Shown here piece after piece: positions 8,213 through 16,502 of a stretch of 58,504 nt of DNA (position 1 is its first letter; every line of letters starts with the position of its first letter). The stretch comes from an uncultured Oscillibacter sp. (GTDB taxonomy: Bacteria; Bacillota; Clostridia; Oscillospirales; Oscillospiraceae). The stretch is from assembly GCA_905200545.1 (NCBI GenBank), contig CAJKKQ010000018.1, positions 1 to 58,504 of the forward strand, read 5' to 3'. The notes under the pieces were generated by a model, which ran no database searches, was not told the DNA's origin, and was given only the letters and a program-made list of their open reading frames with translations. A program made the translations under genes and the position numbers.

Positions 8213-9118
8213 ATGTTTGGATATGTAAAGCCGCCGCTGAAGCTCCTGGGGCAGGAGGAGCAGGACCGCTTTCGCCGGATCTACTGCGGGCTCTGCCATG
8301 AGCTCTCCCGGCGATACGGCTTCCGGGCCCGGTTCTTGCTGAATTATGATTTCACGTTCCTGGCCATCCTGCTCTCGGAGGGGGAGGAGTCCTGCCGGCT
8401 GTGCGGGCGGTGCCCCGCCAGCCCCCTGCGGGAGCGGCCCTACGATGCCGGTTCCCCGGCACTGGAGCTGGCGGCGGACGAGAGTGTGATCCTGGCCTAC
8501 TGGCAGCTGCGGGACGGGGCCCAGGACCATGGGGCGGCCAAGGGAATCGCTTACCGGGCCCTCTGCGGTGCCATTGCCGGATCCTACCGGAAGGCGGCGG
8601 CCCGGCGGCCGGAGTTTGATGCCCACACCCGGGAGCAGCTGACGCTGCTCTCCCGGCTGGAGGAGGAGCGCTGCCCCTCCATGGATCAGGCGGCGGATGC
8701 CTTTGCATCGCTGCTCTCCGGTGCTGCCGGGGAGGTGGACGACCCTGTCCGCCGCCGGGTTCTGGAGCAGATGCTCTATCACCTGGGCCGGTGGATCTAC
8801 CTGGTGGACGCGGCAGACGATCTGAAGGAGGATGCCGCCTCCGGAAACTACAATCCCGTGGCACTGCGCTACGGATTGACGGAGGGCACGTGGACACCGG
8901 AGGCCCGCCGGGATTTCGGGTACACGCTGGATCACTCCATCCACATGATCACCACGGCTTTTGAGCTGTGGGACTTCGGCGTGTGGCGGCCGCTGCTGGA
9001 GAGCACCGTTTACACCGGCCTCTTCGCCGTGGGAAAAGCGGTGCTGGACGGAACTTACCGCCGCGTGGCCCGGGGCGGATACAGAAAGAAACACAAGAAG
9101 GACGAGGAAACCACATGA
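8213..9118 (+). CDS. DUF5685 family protein, possible isoprenoid-synthase fold
   Basis: The protein has 301 residues and is mostly helical by composition. Cysteine pairs occur at the N-terminus (C25/C28 and C61, C64, C67). I recognise it as the uncharacterised family DUF5685, often next to a DnaJ-domain gene in Clostridia. Two aspartate motifs about 100 residues apart stand out: D101-xxx-D105, and D203-xxx-D207-xxx-G211 followed by a YNP segment. These look like the two substrate-magnesium motifs of squalene/phytoene synthases, but this link is my inference. The basic C-terminus (RKKHKKDE) overlaps the DnaJ start by ATGA. No signal peptide is seen. Confidence 0.7.
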   Translation: MFGYVKPPLKLLGQEEQDRFRRIYCGLCHELSRRYGFRARFLLNYDFTFLAILLSEGEESCRLCGRCPASPLRERPYDAGSPALELAADESVILAYWQLRDGAQDHGAAKGIAYRALCGAIAGSYRKAAARRPEFDAHTREQLTLLSRLEEERCPSMDQAADAFASLLSGAAGEVDDPVRRRVLEQMLYHLGRWIYLVDAADDLKEDAASGNYNPVALRYGLTEGTWTPEARRDFGYTLDHSIHMITTAFELWDFGVWRPLLESTVYTGLFAVGKAVLDGTYRRVARGGYRKKHKKDEETT

Positions 9119-9774
9119 ACGATCCCTATCAGATCCTGGGTGTGCCGGAGACCGCCACCGACGCGGAGGTCAAAAAGGCATATTTGAACCTGGCACGGAA
9201 ATACCACCCGGACAATTACCACGATAATCCCCTGGCAGATCTGGCCCAGGAGAAAATGAAGGAGATCAATGCCGCCTACGAGCAGATCACCAAGGAGCGC
9301 AGCGGCCGGTCCTCCGGCACAGGCTCCTCTTACGGCGGCTCCTCCGGCAGCTATGGTTCCTCCGGGTACGGCGGGTATGGCGGGTACCAGCGCTACGGGC
9401 AGTCCGCCTCCGGCAGCTCCGTGCTCCAGCAGGTGCGCATCGCCATCAGCACCGGGGATTTGAGCCGGGCGGAGGCGCTGCTGGCCAACTACTCCGACCA
9501 CAACGCCGAGTGGAACTTCCTCAAGGGCGCCGTGTGCTACCGCCGGGGCTGGATGGACGAGGCCAAGCGCTACTATCAAACCGCCTGCCAGATGGATCCC
9601 GGCAACGCCGAGTACCGCTCCGCTCTGGAGTATATGGAAAACAGCGGACAAAGCGCTTACCGCCCCGACGGCGGCGTATTCGGCACCAACGCCTGCAGCG
9701 GCAACCTGTGCGCGGAAATCTGCTGCGCGTATCTCATGTGCAACGGCTGTGGATACGGCTTTTTCTGTATCTGA
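9115..9774 (+). CDS. J-domain (DnaJ-like) protein with a cysteine-rich C-terminus
   Basis: The protein has 219 residues. The N-terminal J domain (about 1-65) keeps the HPD tripeptide in KYHPDNY needed to stimulate DnaK ATPase. A Gly/Ser/Tyr-rich linker (about 66-100) follows, then a TPR-like helical region (about 105-180), and a tail with cysteines at NACSGNLC, EICC and CNGCGYGFFC. Canonical DnaJ zinc fingers and the C-terminal peptide-binding domain are absent, so this is a specialised co-chaperone. ATG 9115 overlaps the DUF5685 stop, which suggests that the two products work together. Client unknown. Confidence 0.82.
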   Translation: MNDPYQILGVPETATDAEVKKAYLNLARKYHPDNYHDNPLADLAQEKMKEINAAYEQITKERSGRSSGTGSSYGGSSGSYGSSGYGGYGGYQRYGQSASGSSVLQQVRIAISTGDLSRAEALLANYSDHNAEWNFLKGAVCYRRGWMDEAKRYYQTACQMDPGNAEYRSALEYMENSGQSAYRPDGGVFGTNACSGNLCAEICCAYLMCNGCGYGFFCI

Positions 9775-9790
9775 TGGAGGGAGAACGACC

Positions 9791-10669
9791 ATGATTAAGA
9801 GCATGACCGGCTACGGCCGGGCAAGACAAATGCGCAACAAGCGGGACATCACCGTGGAGGTGCGCTCCGTCAATAACCGCTATCTGGACTGCACTGTGAA
9901 GATGCCCCGGATGTACACCTTCGCCGAGGACGCGGTGAAGGCCTGCGTCCAGAAGGCGGTCTCCCGGGGCAAGGTGGATGTCTATATCACCGTGGACGCC
10001 TCCGCGGCAGACGTGGCCAAGGTCACCGTCAACCGGGAGCTGGCGGCCCAGTACGCCGCGGCCCTGGGCGAGCTGGCGGAGGTCTGCGGTACCGAGGCCC
10101 ACGTGACGCCGGAGACACTCTCCCGGTTCCCGGACGTCCTGACGGTGACCAAGGAGGACGAGGATCTGGAGACCGTCAGCGCGGATCTTTGCGCCGTGCT
10201 GGAGGAGGCCCTGGCGGCCTACAACCAGATGCGCGCTGTGGAGGGCCAAAAGCTGGCGGAGGACATCGGCGGCCGGCTCACCACCATCGAGCACTATACC
10301 GCCCAGGTGGAGGAGCGTTCCCCGGAGACGGTGGCGGAGTACCGGGCCAAGCTCACCGCCCGGATGGAGGAGGTGCTCCAAAGCACCACCATCGATCCCC
10401 AGCGGATTTTGACGGAGGCCGCCATCTACGCCGACAAGGTGGCCGTGGACGAGGAGACGGTGCGGCTGCGCAGCCACGTGGCTCAGCTGCGCACCATGCT
10501 GGAGTCCGATGAGCCCATGGGCCGCAAGATGGACTTCCTCATCCAGGAGGTCAACCGGGAGTCCAACACCATCGGCTCCAAGTGCAACGACGTGGCCATC
10601 GCCCAGGTGGTGGTGGGGCTCAAGGCCGAGGTGGAGAAGATGCGCGAGCAGGTCCAGAACATCGAGTGA
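9791..10669 (+). CDS. YicC family endoribonuclease
   Basis: The protein has 292 residues. It opens with the family signature [11 protein letters not shown] and has the conserved [11 protein letters not shown] segment; the C-terminal domain holds RSHVAQL and [21 protein letters not shown]. YicC/YloC proteins are RNA endonucleases reported to cleave small RNAs or structured mRNA. The GGAGGGAG ribosome site precedes ATG 9791. It begins the run yicC-remA-gmk-rpoZ, which in Bacillus has the same order. Confidence 0.92.
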   Translation: MIKSMTGYGRARQMRNKRDITVEVRSVNNRYLDCTVKMPRMYTFAEDAVKACVQKAVSRGKVDVYITVDASAADVAKVTVNRELAAQYAAALGELAEVCGTEAHVTPETLSRFPDVLTVTKEDEDLETVSADLCAVLEEALAAYNQMRAVEGQKLAEDIGGRLTTIEHYTAQVEERSPETVAEYRAKLTARMEEVLQSTTIDPQRILTEAAIYADKVAVDEETVRLRSHVAQLRTMLESDEPMGRKMDFLIQEVNRESNTIGSKCNDVAIAQVVVGLKAEVEKMREQVQNIE

Positions 10670-10679
10670 GGGGGCAGCC

Positions 10680-10934
10680 ATGAAGCTCATCAACATCGGC
10701 TTTGGCAGCATGGTGTCCCAGGATCGGCTGGTGGCCATCGTCAGCCCGGATTCCGCCCCCATCAAGCGGATGGTGCAGGAGACCCGGGAGCGTGGAATGC
10801 TCATCGACGCCACCTACGGGCGCAAGACCGCTTCCATTTTCATCATGGACAGCGACCATGTGATTTTGTCTGCCCTGCCGCCGGAGAAATTCGGCGTATC
10901 CGGGCAAACTGGATCCAATGAGGAGAGAGAGTGA
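10680..10934 (+). CDS. remA: RemA/DUF370 extracellular matrix regulator-like protein
   Basis: The protein has 84 residues, starts [12 protein letters not shown] and contains the DATYGRKT segment typical of RemA/YlzA. In Bacillus subtilis RemA forms octameric rings and binds repeated DNA sites to activate matrix operons. Here its role is likely DNA binding, but targets are unknown. It lies 10 bp after yicC and 4 bp before the gmk start. Confidence 0.88.
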   Translation: MKLINIGFGSMVSQDRLVAIVSPDSAPIKRMVQETRERGMLIDATYGRKTASIFIMDSDHVILSALPPEKFGVSGQTGSNEERE

Positions 10935-10938
10935 GAGT

Positions 10939-11535
10939 ATGCGAAAGGGAAAGACGTTTATTATCTCGGGGCCTTCCGGCGTGGGAAAGAGCACCGTATT
11001 GGCCGCTCTGATGGAGTCCCGGCCCAATTTGTATTTTTCCGTGTCCGCCACCACCCGGGATCCCCGTCCCGGCGAGGTGGACGGCGTCCACTACCACTTC
11101 CTGGATGTGGACACCTTCCGCCAGCGCATCGCGGCGGACGAGTTTTTGGAGTATGCCGAGTATGTGGGCAACTTCTACGGCACCCCCAAGAAGCTGGTGG
11201 ACGATGCCATGAACCAGGGCAAGGACGTGATTTTGGATATCGAGATCCAGGGCGCCATCCAGGTTTGCAGCAAGCGGCCGGACACGGTGCGCATCTTCAT
11301 CGCGCCCCCCAGCTGGGCGGAGCTGGAGCGCCGCCTTACCGAGCGGGGCACCGATCCCATGGAGAAGATCCAAAAGCGGCTGCTGCGGGCCAAGGTGGAG
11401 TTCCAGACGGCCCACACCTATGATTATTTCGTCATCAACGACACCGTGGACAACGCGGTGCGTGAGCTCAACGCCATCATGACGGCGGAGCATTGCAAGC
11501 CCAAGGAGCGCATGGAGATCATCAACAGCAAATAA
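10939..11535 (+). CDS. gmk: Guanylate kinase
   Basis: Gmk phosphorylates GMP to GDP with ATP. From ATG 10939 the protein has 198 residues. The P-loop SGPSGVGKST lies at about 10-19, the GMP-binding segment TTRDPRPGEVDG near 36-47, and the lid region ERRLTERGTD further on. ATG 10939 follows GGAGAGAGAGTGAG; an earlier ATG at 10918 would overlap remA and lacks a good site. Confidence 0.95.
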   Translation: MRKGKTFIISGPSGVGKSTVLAALMESRPNLYFSVSATTRDPRPGEVDGVHYHFLDVDTFRQRIAADEFLEYAEYVGNFYGTPKKLVDDAMNQGKDVILDIEIQGAIQVCSKRPDTVRIFIAPPSWAELERRLTERGTDPMEKIQKRLLRAKVEFQTAHTYDYFVINDTVDNAVRELNAIMTAEHCKPKERMEIINSK

Positions 11536-11603
11536 TCCCGGCGTTTCTTGGTGTATCCGACAAAAAATTTAGCCGAAATCAGGCAGAATGGAAGTAGATC
11601 ATT

Positions 11604-11816
11604 ATGATGCTGTATCCCGCAATGAACAAGCTGACCAGTTATATCCCCAACCGCTACATGCTGGTGAACGTGGTGGCCCGCCGGGCCCGCCAGATCGCCG
11701 AGGCCGCCGATGAGAGCGGCGAGCATCTGGAGGATAAGCCCGTCACCATGGCCATCCATGAGGTGGCCGAGGGCAAGCTGGACGCCAGAAACATGGATCT
11801 GACCATCGAGGAGTAA
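11604..11816 (+). CDS. rpoZ: RNA polymerase omega subunit
   Basis: The protein has 70 residues. Conserved features are an N-terminal P-x-M-N-K-L segment, then NRYMLVNVVARRARQI and the downstream KPVTMAIHEVAEGKL. Omega helps fold and place the beta' subunit. The ribosome site is weak (GGAAG); the start is either 11604 or the adjacent ATG at 11607. It sits between gmk and priA. In Bacillus coaBC lies between rpoZ and priA; it is missing here. Confidence 0.92.
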   Translation: MMLYPAMNKLTSYIPNRYMLVNVVARRARQIAEAADESGEHLEDKPVTMAIHEVAEGKLDARNMDLTIEE

Positions 11817-11832
11817 CGGAGGAGGGCGAGGC

Positions 11833-14268
11833 ATGGAGACCGCCGGCATTGCAAAGGTAGCGGTCAGCGCCGCGCCCTATTCCATTGACAAGCCCTATGA
11901 CTACCTGATCCCCGCCCCTCTGGCGGAGCGGGCGGTACCCGGCGTCCGGGTCACTGTGCCCTTTGGAAAGGGAAACCGCACGTCGGAGGGGATCATCCTG
12001 GCAGTGGGGACGGGGGAGAAGACTCCCGCTCTCAAGCCCCTGGGCGATTTGCTGGATGCGGAGCCGGTGCTGAACCGGGAGGGGATCCAGATGGCATTGT
12101 GGATGCGCAGCCGGTACTTCTGCACCCTCTTTGAGGCGGTGAAGACCATCCTGCCTGCGGGGCTCTGGTACCATCTCCAGGAGGTCTGGACCCTGACCGG
12201 CACAGCACCGGAGCCCCCGGTGCCCGGCGGGGAGGTGGTGCTGGAGGCCCTTGCCGCCGGCGGCGGCAGCGCACCGCTGGAGACGCTGCGGGAGCAGTGC
12301 GGGGAGGATACCGCCTCCGTGCTGCACGCGCTGCGGAAGGCGGGGGCCGTCACCTGTGCCGCCAGCGCCCGCCGGCAGGTGTCCGACAAGACCCGCCGGA
12401 TGGTGGAGCTGGCCACGGACGCCCAGGAGGCGCTGGCCATGGTGGAGAGCGGACGCCGCGCTTCGCCGGTCCGCCGGGAGGTGGTGCATCTCCTGGCGTC
12501 CGCAGGCCGCACCAGCGCGGCGGATGTGTGCTATTTCACCGGAGCCTCCATGCAGTCCCTGCGGAGTATGGAGAAGGCAGGGCTCATCACCTTCTCCCAG
12601 GAGGAGGAGCTGCGGATCTCCCAGCCGGAGGAGCCGGTAGAGCCGGGAGCGCCCATCCGGCTGAGTGAAGAGCAGGAGGCCGCCTTCCGGCAGATCCTCT
12701 CCCTCACCGGGACGGGACGGCCGGAGGCCGTGCTGCTCCAGGGCGTCACCGGCAGCGGCAAGACCCAGGTGTATCTGCGCCTGGTGCAGGAGGTCCTCTC
12801 CCAGGGGAAGACCGCCATGGTGCTGGTGCCGGAGATCGTGCTCACGCCGCAGATGATGCGCAAATTCTCCTCCTACTTCGGGCAGGAGGTGGCCATGCTC
12901 CACAGCGGACTGCGGATGACGGAGCGCTACGACCAGTGGAAGCGCATCCGGCGGGGAGAGGCCCGGGTGGTACTGGGTACCCGCTCCGCTGTTTTTGCCC
13001 CCCTGGAGAACCTGGGCCTCATCGTCCTGGATGAGGAGCAGGAGGGCAGCTATCAATCGGAAAACCCGCCCCGGTACCACACCCGGGACGTGGCCAAATA
13101 CCGCTGCGGCCGCAGCAACGCAGTCTTGGTTCTGGGTTCCGCAACCCCCTCGGTGGAGACCGCCTGGGCGGCGGAGCAGGGGATCTACCATCTGGCAGAG
13201 CTGAAAAGCCGCTACAACCGCCACGCGCTGCCTCAGGTCATTGTTTCCGACATGCGCCGGGAGATCCGCAACGGCAATTCCGGCCTCATCGGCGGGGAGC
13301 TTCGCCGGGAGCTGGAGGCCAACCTGGAGCGGGGGGAGCAGAGCATTTTGTTCCTCAACCGCCGGGGCAACAGCCGGATGCTCCTTTGCGGGGAGTGCGG
13401 CTATGTGCCGGAGTGCCCCCGCTGTTCCGTGGCGTTGACTTATCACTCTGCCAACGGGCGGCTCATGTGTCACCACTGCGGCCACTCGGAGCGGGCGCCG
13501 GACCGGTGCCCGGTATGTGGCGGCCTCATGAAGCATGTGGGCGCCGGCACCCAGAAGGTGGAGGAGGAGCTGCGGGAGCTGTTCCCGGACACAGAGATCC
13601 TCCGTATGGACGCGGACACCACTGCCTCCGGCCATGGGCCCATCCTGCGCCGGTTCCAGAAGGAGCGCATCCCTATCCTCTTAGGCACCCAGATGGTGGC
13701 CAAGGGGCTGGATTTTGAGAATGTGACGCTGGTGGGTGTTTTGTCGGCGGACCTGTCGCTGTATGTGGAGAGCTTCCGGGCGGCGGAGCGGACCTTCAGC
13801 CTGCTGACCCAGGTGGTGGGCCGGGCGGGCCGGGGAGATAAGCAGGGCCGGGCTGTGATCCAGACCTACACGCCGGAAAACGACGTGATCCAGTGCGCCG
13901 CCCGGCAGGATTACGGGCGCTTTTATGAGAGCGAGATCCGCCTGCGGCAGCTGCGCCGCTGTCCGCCCTTCGCGGACTGGTTCCTCTTCACCCTCTCGGG
14001 AACAGAGGAGGGGAGCGTGCTGCGGGCCGCCGCCTCCGTGCGGGAGGCATTGCGGCAGCTGTGGGGCGACGATCCGGAGACAGAGGTGCTGGGCCCGGCT
14101 CCGGCGCCGGTTTTGAAAGTTAACAACCGCTACCGCTACCGCTGCCAGCTGGTGCGGCGCAACGACCGCGCCACCCGGGAGCGGGTGGACAGCGTACTGC
14201 GCTGGTTTGCCGGGCAGCGGCAGTTTCGTGGTGTGAATCTATTTGTGGACTGCAATCCCATGGAGTGA
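11833..14268 (+). CDS. priA: Primosomal protein N' (replication restart helicase)
   Basis: PriA reloads the replicative helicase at stalled forks. The protein has 811 residues. An N-terminal DNA-binding domain is followed by the helicase core with Walker A GVTGSGKT (304-311). Motif II reads LDEEQE where most PriA proteins have DEEH, so the usual histidine is glutamine. A zinc-binding insert has eight cysteines in CxxC-type pairs (CGECGYVPECPRC, MCHHCGH, CPVCGG). The VGRAGRG motif VI is intact. It starts 16 bp after rpoZ, behind GGAGGAGGGCGAGG. Confidence 0.95.
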   Translation: METAGIAKVAVSAAPYSIDKPYDYLIPAPLAERAVPGVRVTVPFGKGNRTSEGIILAVGTGEKTPALKPLGDLLDAEPVLNREGIQMALWMRSRYFCTLFEAVKTILPAGLWYHLQEVWTLTGTAPEPPVPGGEVVLEALAAGGGSAPLETLREQCGEDTASVLHALRKAGAVTCAASARRQVSDKTRRMVELATDAQEALAMVESGRRASPVRREVVHLLASAGRTSAADVCYFTGASMQSLRSMEKAGLITFSQEEELRISQPEEPVEPGAPIRLSEEQEAAFRQILSLTGTGRPEAVLLQGVTGSGKTQVYLRLVQEVLSQGKTAMVLVPEIVLTPQMMRKFSSYFGQEVAMLHSGLRMTERYDQWKRIRRGEARVVLGTRSAVFAPLENLGLIVLDEEQEGSYQSENPPRYHTRDVAKYRCGRSNAVLVLGSATPSVETAWAAEQGIYHLAELKSRYNRHALPQVIVSDMRREIRNGNSGLIGGELRRELEANLERGEQSILFLNRRGNSRMLLCGECGYVPECPRCSVALTYHSANGRLMCHHCGHSERAPDRCPVCGGLMKHVGAGTQKVEEELRELFPDTEILRMDADTTASGHGPILRRFQKERIPILLGTQMVAKGLDFENVTLVGVLSADLSLYVESFRAAERTFSLLTQVVGRAGRGDKQGRAVIQTYTPENDVIQCAARQDYGRFYESEIRLRQLRRCPPFADWFLFTLSGTEEGSVLRAAASVREALRQLWGDDPETEVLGPAPAPVLKVNNRYRYRCQLVRRNDRATRERVDSVLRWFAGQRQFRGVNLFVDCNPME

Positions 14269-14289
14269 TGCGGTCCGGGGAGGTATATT

Positions 14290-14790
14290 ATGGCACTGAG
14301 AAAGATCGTAGAGCAGGGGGACGAGTGCTTGACCAAGGTCTGCCGTCCTGTGACGGAGTTCAACGCCCACCTGCATGAATTGCTGGACGACATGACGGAG
14401 ACACTGGAAGATGCCAATGGTGCCGGTCTGGCTGCCCCCCAGGTGGGGGTGCTGCGCCGGGCGTGCGTGGTGCTGGACGAGGGCAGCGGTGAGTTCATTG
14501 AGCTCATCAACCCCCAGATCGTGGCTCAGAGCGGTGAGCAGACAGGCCTGGAGGGCTGCCTCAGTGTCCCCGGCAAGTGGGGCATCGTCACCCGCCCCAA
14601 TGTGGTGCGGGTCCGGGCCCAGGACCGGGACGGCAACTGGTTCGAGGTGGAGGGCGAGGCCCTCACCGCCCGTGCCTTCTGCCATGAGATCGAGCATCTG
14701 GACGGTCACCTGTTCGTGGAGCACGTGGACCACTTCCTCAGCGACGAGGAGCTGCGGGAGTATCTGGAGCACGAAGAGGAAGGGGAGTAA
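14290..14790 (+). CDS. def: Peptide deformylase
   Basis: Def removes the N-formyl group from nascent proteins. The protein has 166 residues. All three motifs are present: GAGLAAPQVG, EGCLSVPG (metal-binding cysteine) and HEIEHLDG (two metal histidines and the catalytic glutamate). The third motif has E where HEIDHLDG or HELDHLDG is usual. It is followed 3 bp later by fmt, so formylation and deformylation are co-expressed. Confidence 0.95.
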   Translation: MALRKIVEQGDECLTKVCRPVTEFNAHLHELLDDMTETLEDANGAGLAAPQVGVLRRACVVLDEGSGEFIELINPQIVAQSGEQTGLEGCLSVPGKWGIVTRPNVVRVRAQDRDGNWFEVEGEALTARAFCHEIEHLDGHLFVEHVDHFLSDEELREYLEHEEEGE

Positions 14791-14793
14791 TCC

Positions 14794-15708
14794 ATGCGGA
14801 TCCTGTTTATGGGCACGCCGGATTTCGCCGTGGCCTCTCTGCGCCGCTTGGTGGAGGACGGACACGAGCTATGCGGTGTCTTCACCCAGCCGGATAAGCC
14901 GAAAAACCGGGGACACAAGCTGATGTTCTCTCCTGTGAAGGAATATGCCTTAACACAAAATATCCCCGTTTACCAGCCTCTCAAGGCCCGGGACGGGGAG
15001 GCTATGTCCATTGTGGAGGAGTTGAAGCCGGAGCTCATCGTGGTGGCGGCCTATGGTAAGATTTTGCCGGAGGAGTTGCTGGACTATCCCAAGTACGGTT
15101 CCATCAATGTCCACTCGTCCCTGCTGCCCAAGTACCGGGGCGCGGCTCCCATCAACTGGGCCATCCTGGAGGGAGAGGCGGAGACCGGCGTTTCCATCAT
15201 GTATATGGCCAAGGAGCTGGACGCCGGAGACGTGATCCTCCAGAAGTCCACCCCCATCGGCTCCGACGAGGATGCCCAGGCTCTGACGGTCCGTCTTGCG
15301 GAGCTGGGGGCGGAGGCCCTCAGTGAGGCGGTGGCGGCCATCGGAAACGGCACCGCCACCCGGACCCCTCAGCCGGAGAACGGCGGGACCTATGCCTCCA
15401 TGCTCTCCCGGGAGATGTCTCCCATCGACTGGAGCCGCAGCGCCCGGGCCATTGACTGCCAGGTTCGGGGTCTGATCCCCTGGCCCTGCGCCACGGCGGA
15501 GCTGGCGGGCACCCGCTTCAAGGTCTACCGCACCGCGCCGGGGGAGGCCGCTTCCGCCGCGCCGGGCACCATCCTCTCCGCCGATAAGCGGGGCATCCGG
15601 GTCTCCTGCGGCAGCGGGGAGAGCCTGTATCTTACGGAGATCCAGGCGGAGGGCGGCAAGCGCATGGCCGCCGCGGCCTATCTGCTGGGACACCCCATGG
15701 ACGTGTAA
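14794..15708 (+). CDS. fmt: Methionyl-tRNA formyltransferase
   Basis: Fmt formylates initiator Met-tRNA with 10-formyl-THF. The protein has 304 residues. The N-terminal start MRILFMGTPDFA and the folate-site motif HSSLLPKYRGAAPINWAI are clear; a C-terminal OB-like domain follows from about residue 205. It follows def by 3 bp with a GGGGAG site inside the def end. Confidence 0.95.
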   Translation: MRILFMGTPDFAVASLRRLVEDGHELCGVFTQPDKPKNRGHKLMFSPVKEYALTQNIPVYQPLKARDGEAMSIVEELKPELIVVAAYGKILPEELLDYPKYGSINVHSSLLPKYRGAAPINWAILEGEAETGVSIMYMAKELDAGDVILQKSTPIGSDEDAQALTVRLAELGAEALSEAVAAIGNGTATRTPQPENGGTYASMLSREMSPIDWSRSARAIDCQVRGLIPWPCATAELAGTRFKVYRTAPGEAASAAPGTILSADKRGIRVSCGSGESLYLTEIQAEGGKRMAAAAYLLGHPMDV

Positions 15709-15752
15709 GACGGCGGGAGCCCTTTGGCAAATCTTTTCTTGCGAGGTTTTCT

Positions 15753-16502
15753 ATGCCCTATTATTCTTACGGTTATTACAATTATGGAGAATTTCTGGCC
15801 AACAACCTGTACGTGCTGCTGCTGATCCCGGTGCTGTTGCTCTCCCTTTGGGCGCAGATGCAGGTGAGCGGGAACTTCCGGCGCTACAACGCCGTCAACA
15901 ACCGCCGCCGCATCACCGGCGCCCAGGCGGCGGAGGCGGTGCTGCGGGCCAACGGCGTCTACGACGTGCCCATCCGGCCCTGTCGGGGGAACCTTACCGA
16001 CCACTACGATCCCCGGGACAACACCATCTACCTCTCTGAGTCTGTCTACGGCGCCCCCACCATCGCGGCGGTGGGCGTGGCGGCCCACGAGGCGGGACAC
16101 GCCGTGCAGTATGCGGTGGGGTACGGGCCCGTGCGGCTGCGCACAGCCATCGTGCCGGTCACCCAGATCGGATCCCGGCTGTCCTTTTTCCTTTTGATCA
16201 TCGGCCTGCTGCTCTACAGCCAGTCCCTGTTCCTGGTGGGCATCATCCTGTTCTCCCTGACCACCTTCTTCCAGCTGGTGACCCTCCCGGTGGAGTTCAA
16301 CGCCTCCGGCCGGGCCATGGCTGCCATTGAAGAGCAGGGCCTGCTGGATACGGACGAGGCCTACGGGGCCCGGAAAGTGCTGCGGGCGGCGGCACTGACC
16401 TATGTGGCGGCCCTTTTGATGTCCGTGCTGCAGCTGCTGCGGTTCGTGCTGATCTTCCTGGCCCGGGGCGGCGGCAGCCGCCGGGGCGGAGGGCGCGAAT
16501 GA
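15753..16502 (+). CDS. Membrane zinc metallopeptidase (YugP family)
   Basis: The protein has 249 residues. A tyrosine-rich N-terminus (MPYYSYGYYNYGE) is followed by a membrane helix, the HEAGHAVQ zinc site (about residues 112-119), and further hydrophobic helices near 150-185 and 210-230. The family is uncharacterised and often sits between fmt and rsmB in Clostridia. The protein ends in an Arg/Gly-rich tail that overlaps rsmB by ATGA. Substrate unknown. Confidence 0.85.
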   Translation: MPYYSYGYYNYGEFLANNLYVLLLIPVLLLSLWAQMQVSGNFRRYNAVNNRRRITGAQAAEAVLRANGVYDVPIRPCRGNLTDHYDPRDNTIYLSESVYGAPTIAAVGVAAHEAGHAVQYAVGYGPVRLRTAIVPVTQIGSRLSFFLLIIGLLLYSQSLFLVGIILFSLTTFFQLVTLPVEFNASGRAMAAIEEQGLLDTDEAYGARKVLRAAALTYVAALLMSVLQLLRFVLIFLARGGGSRRGGGRE

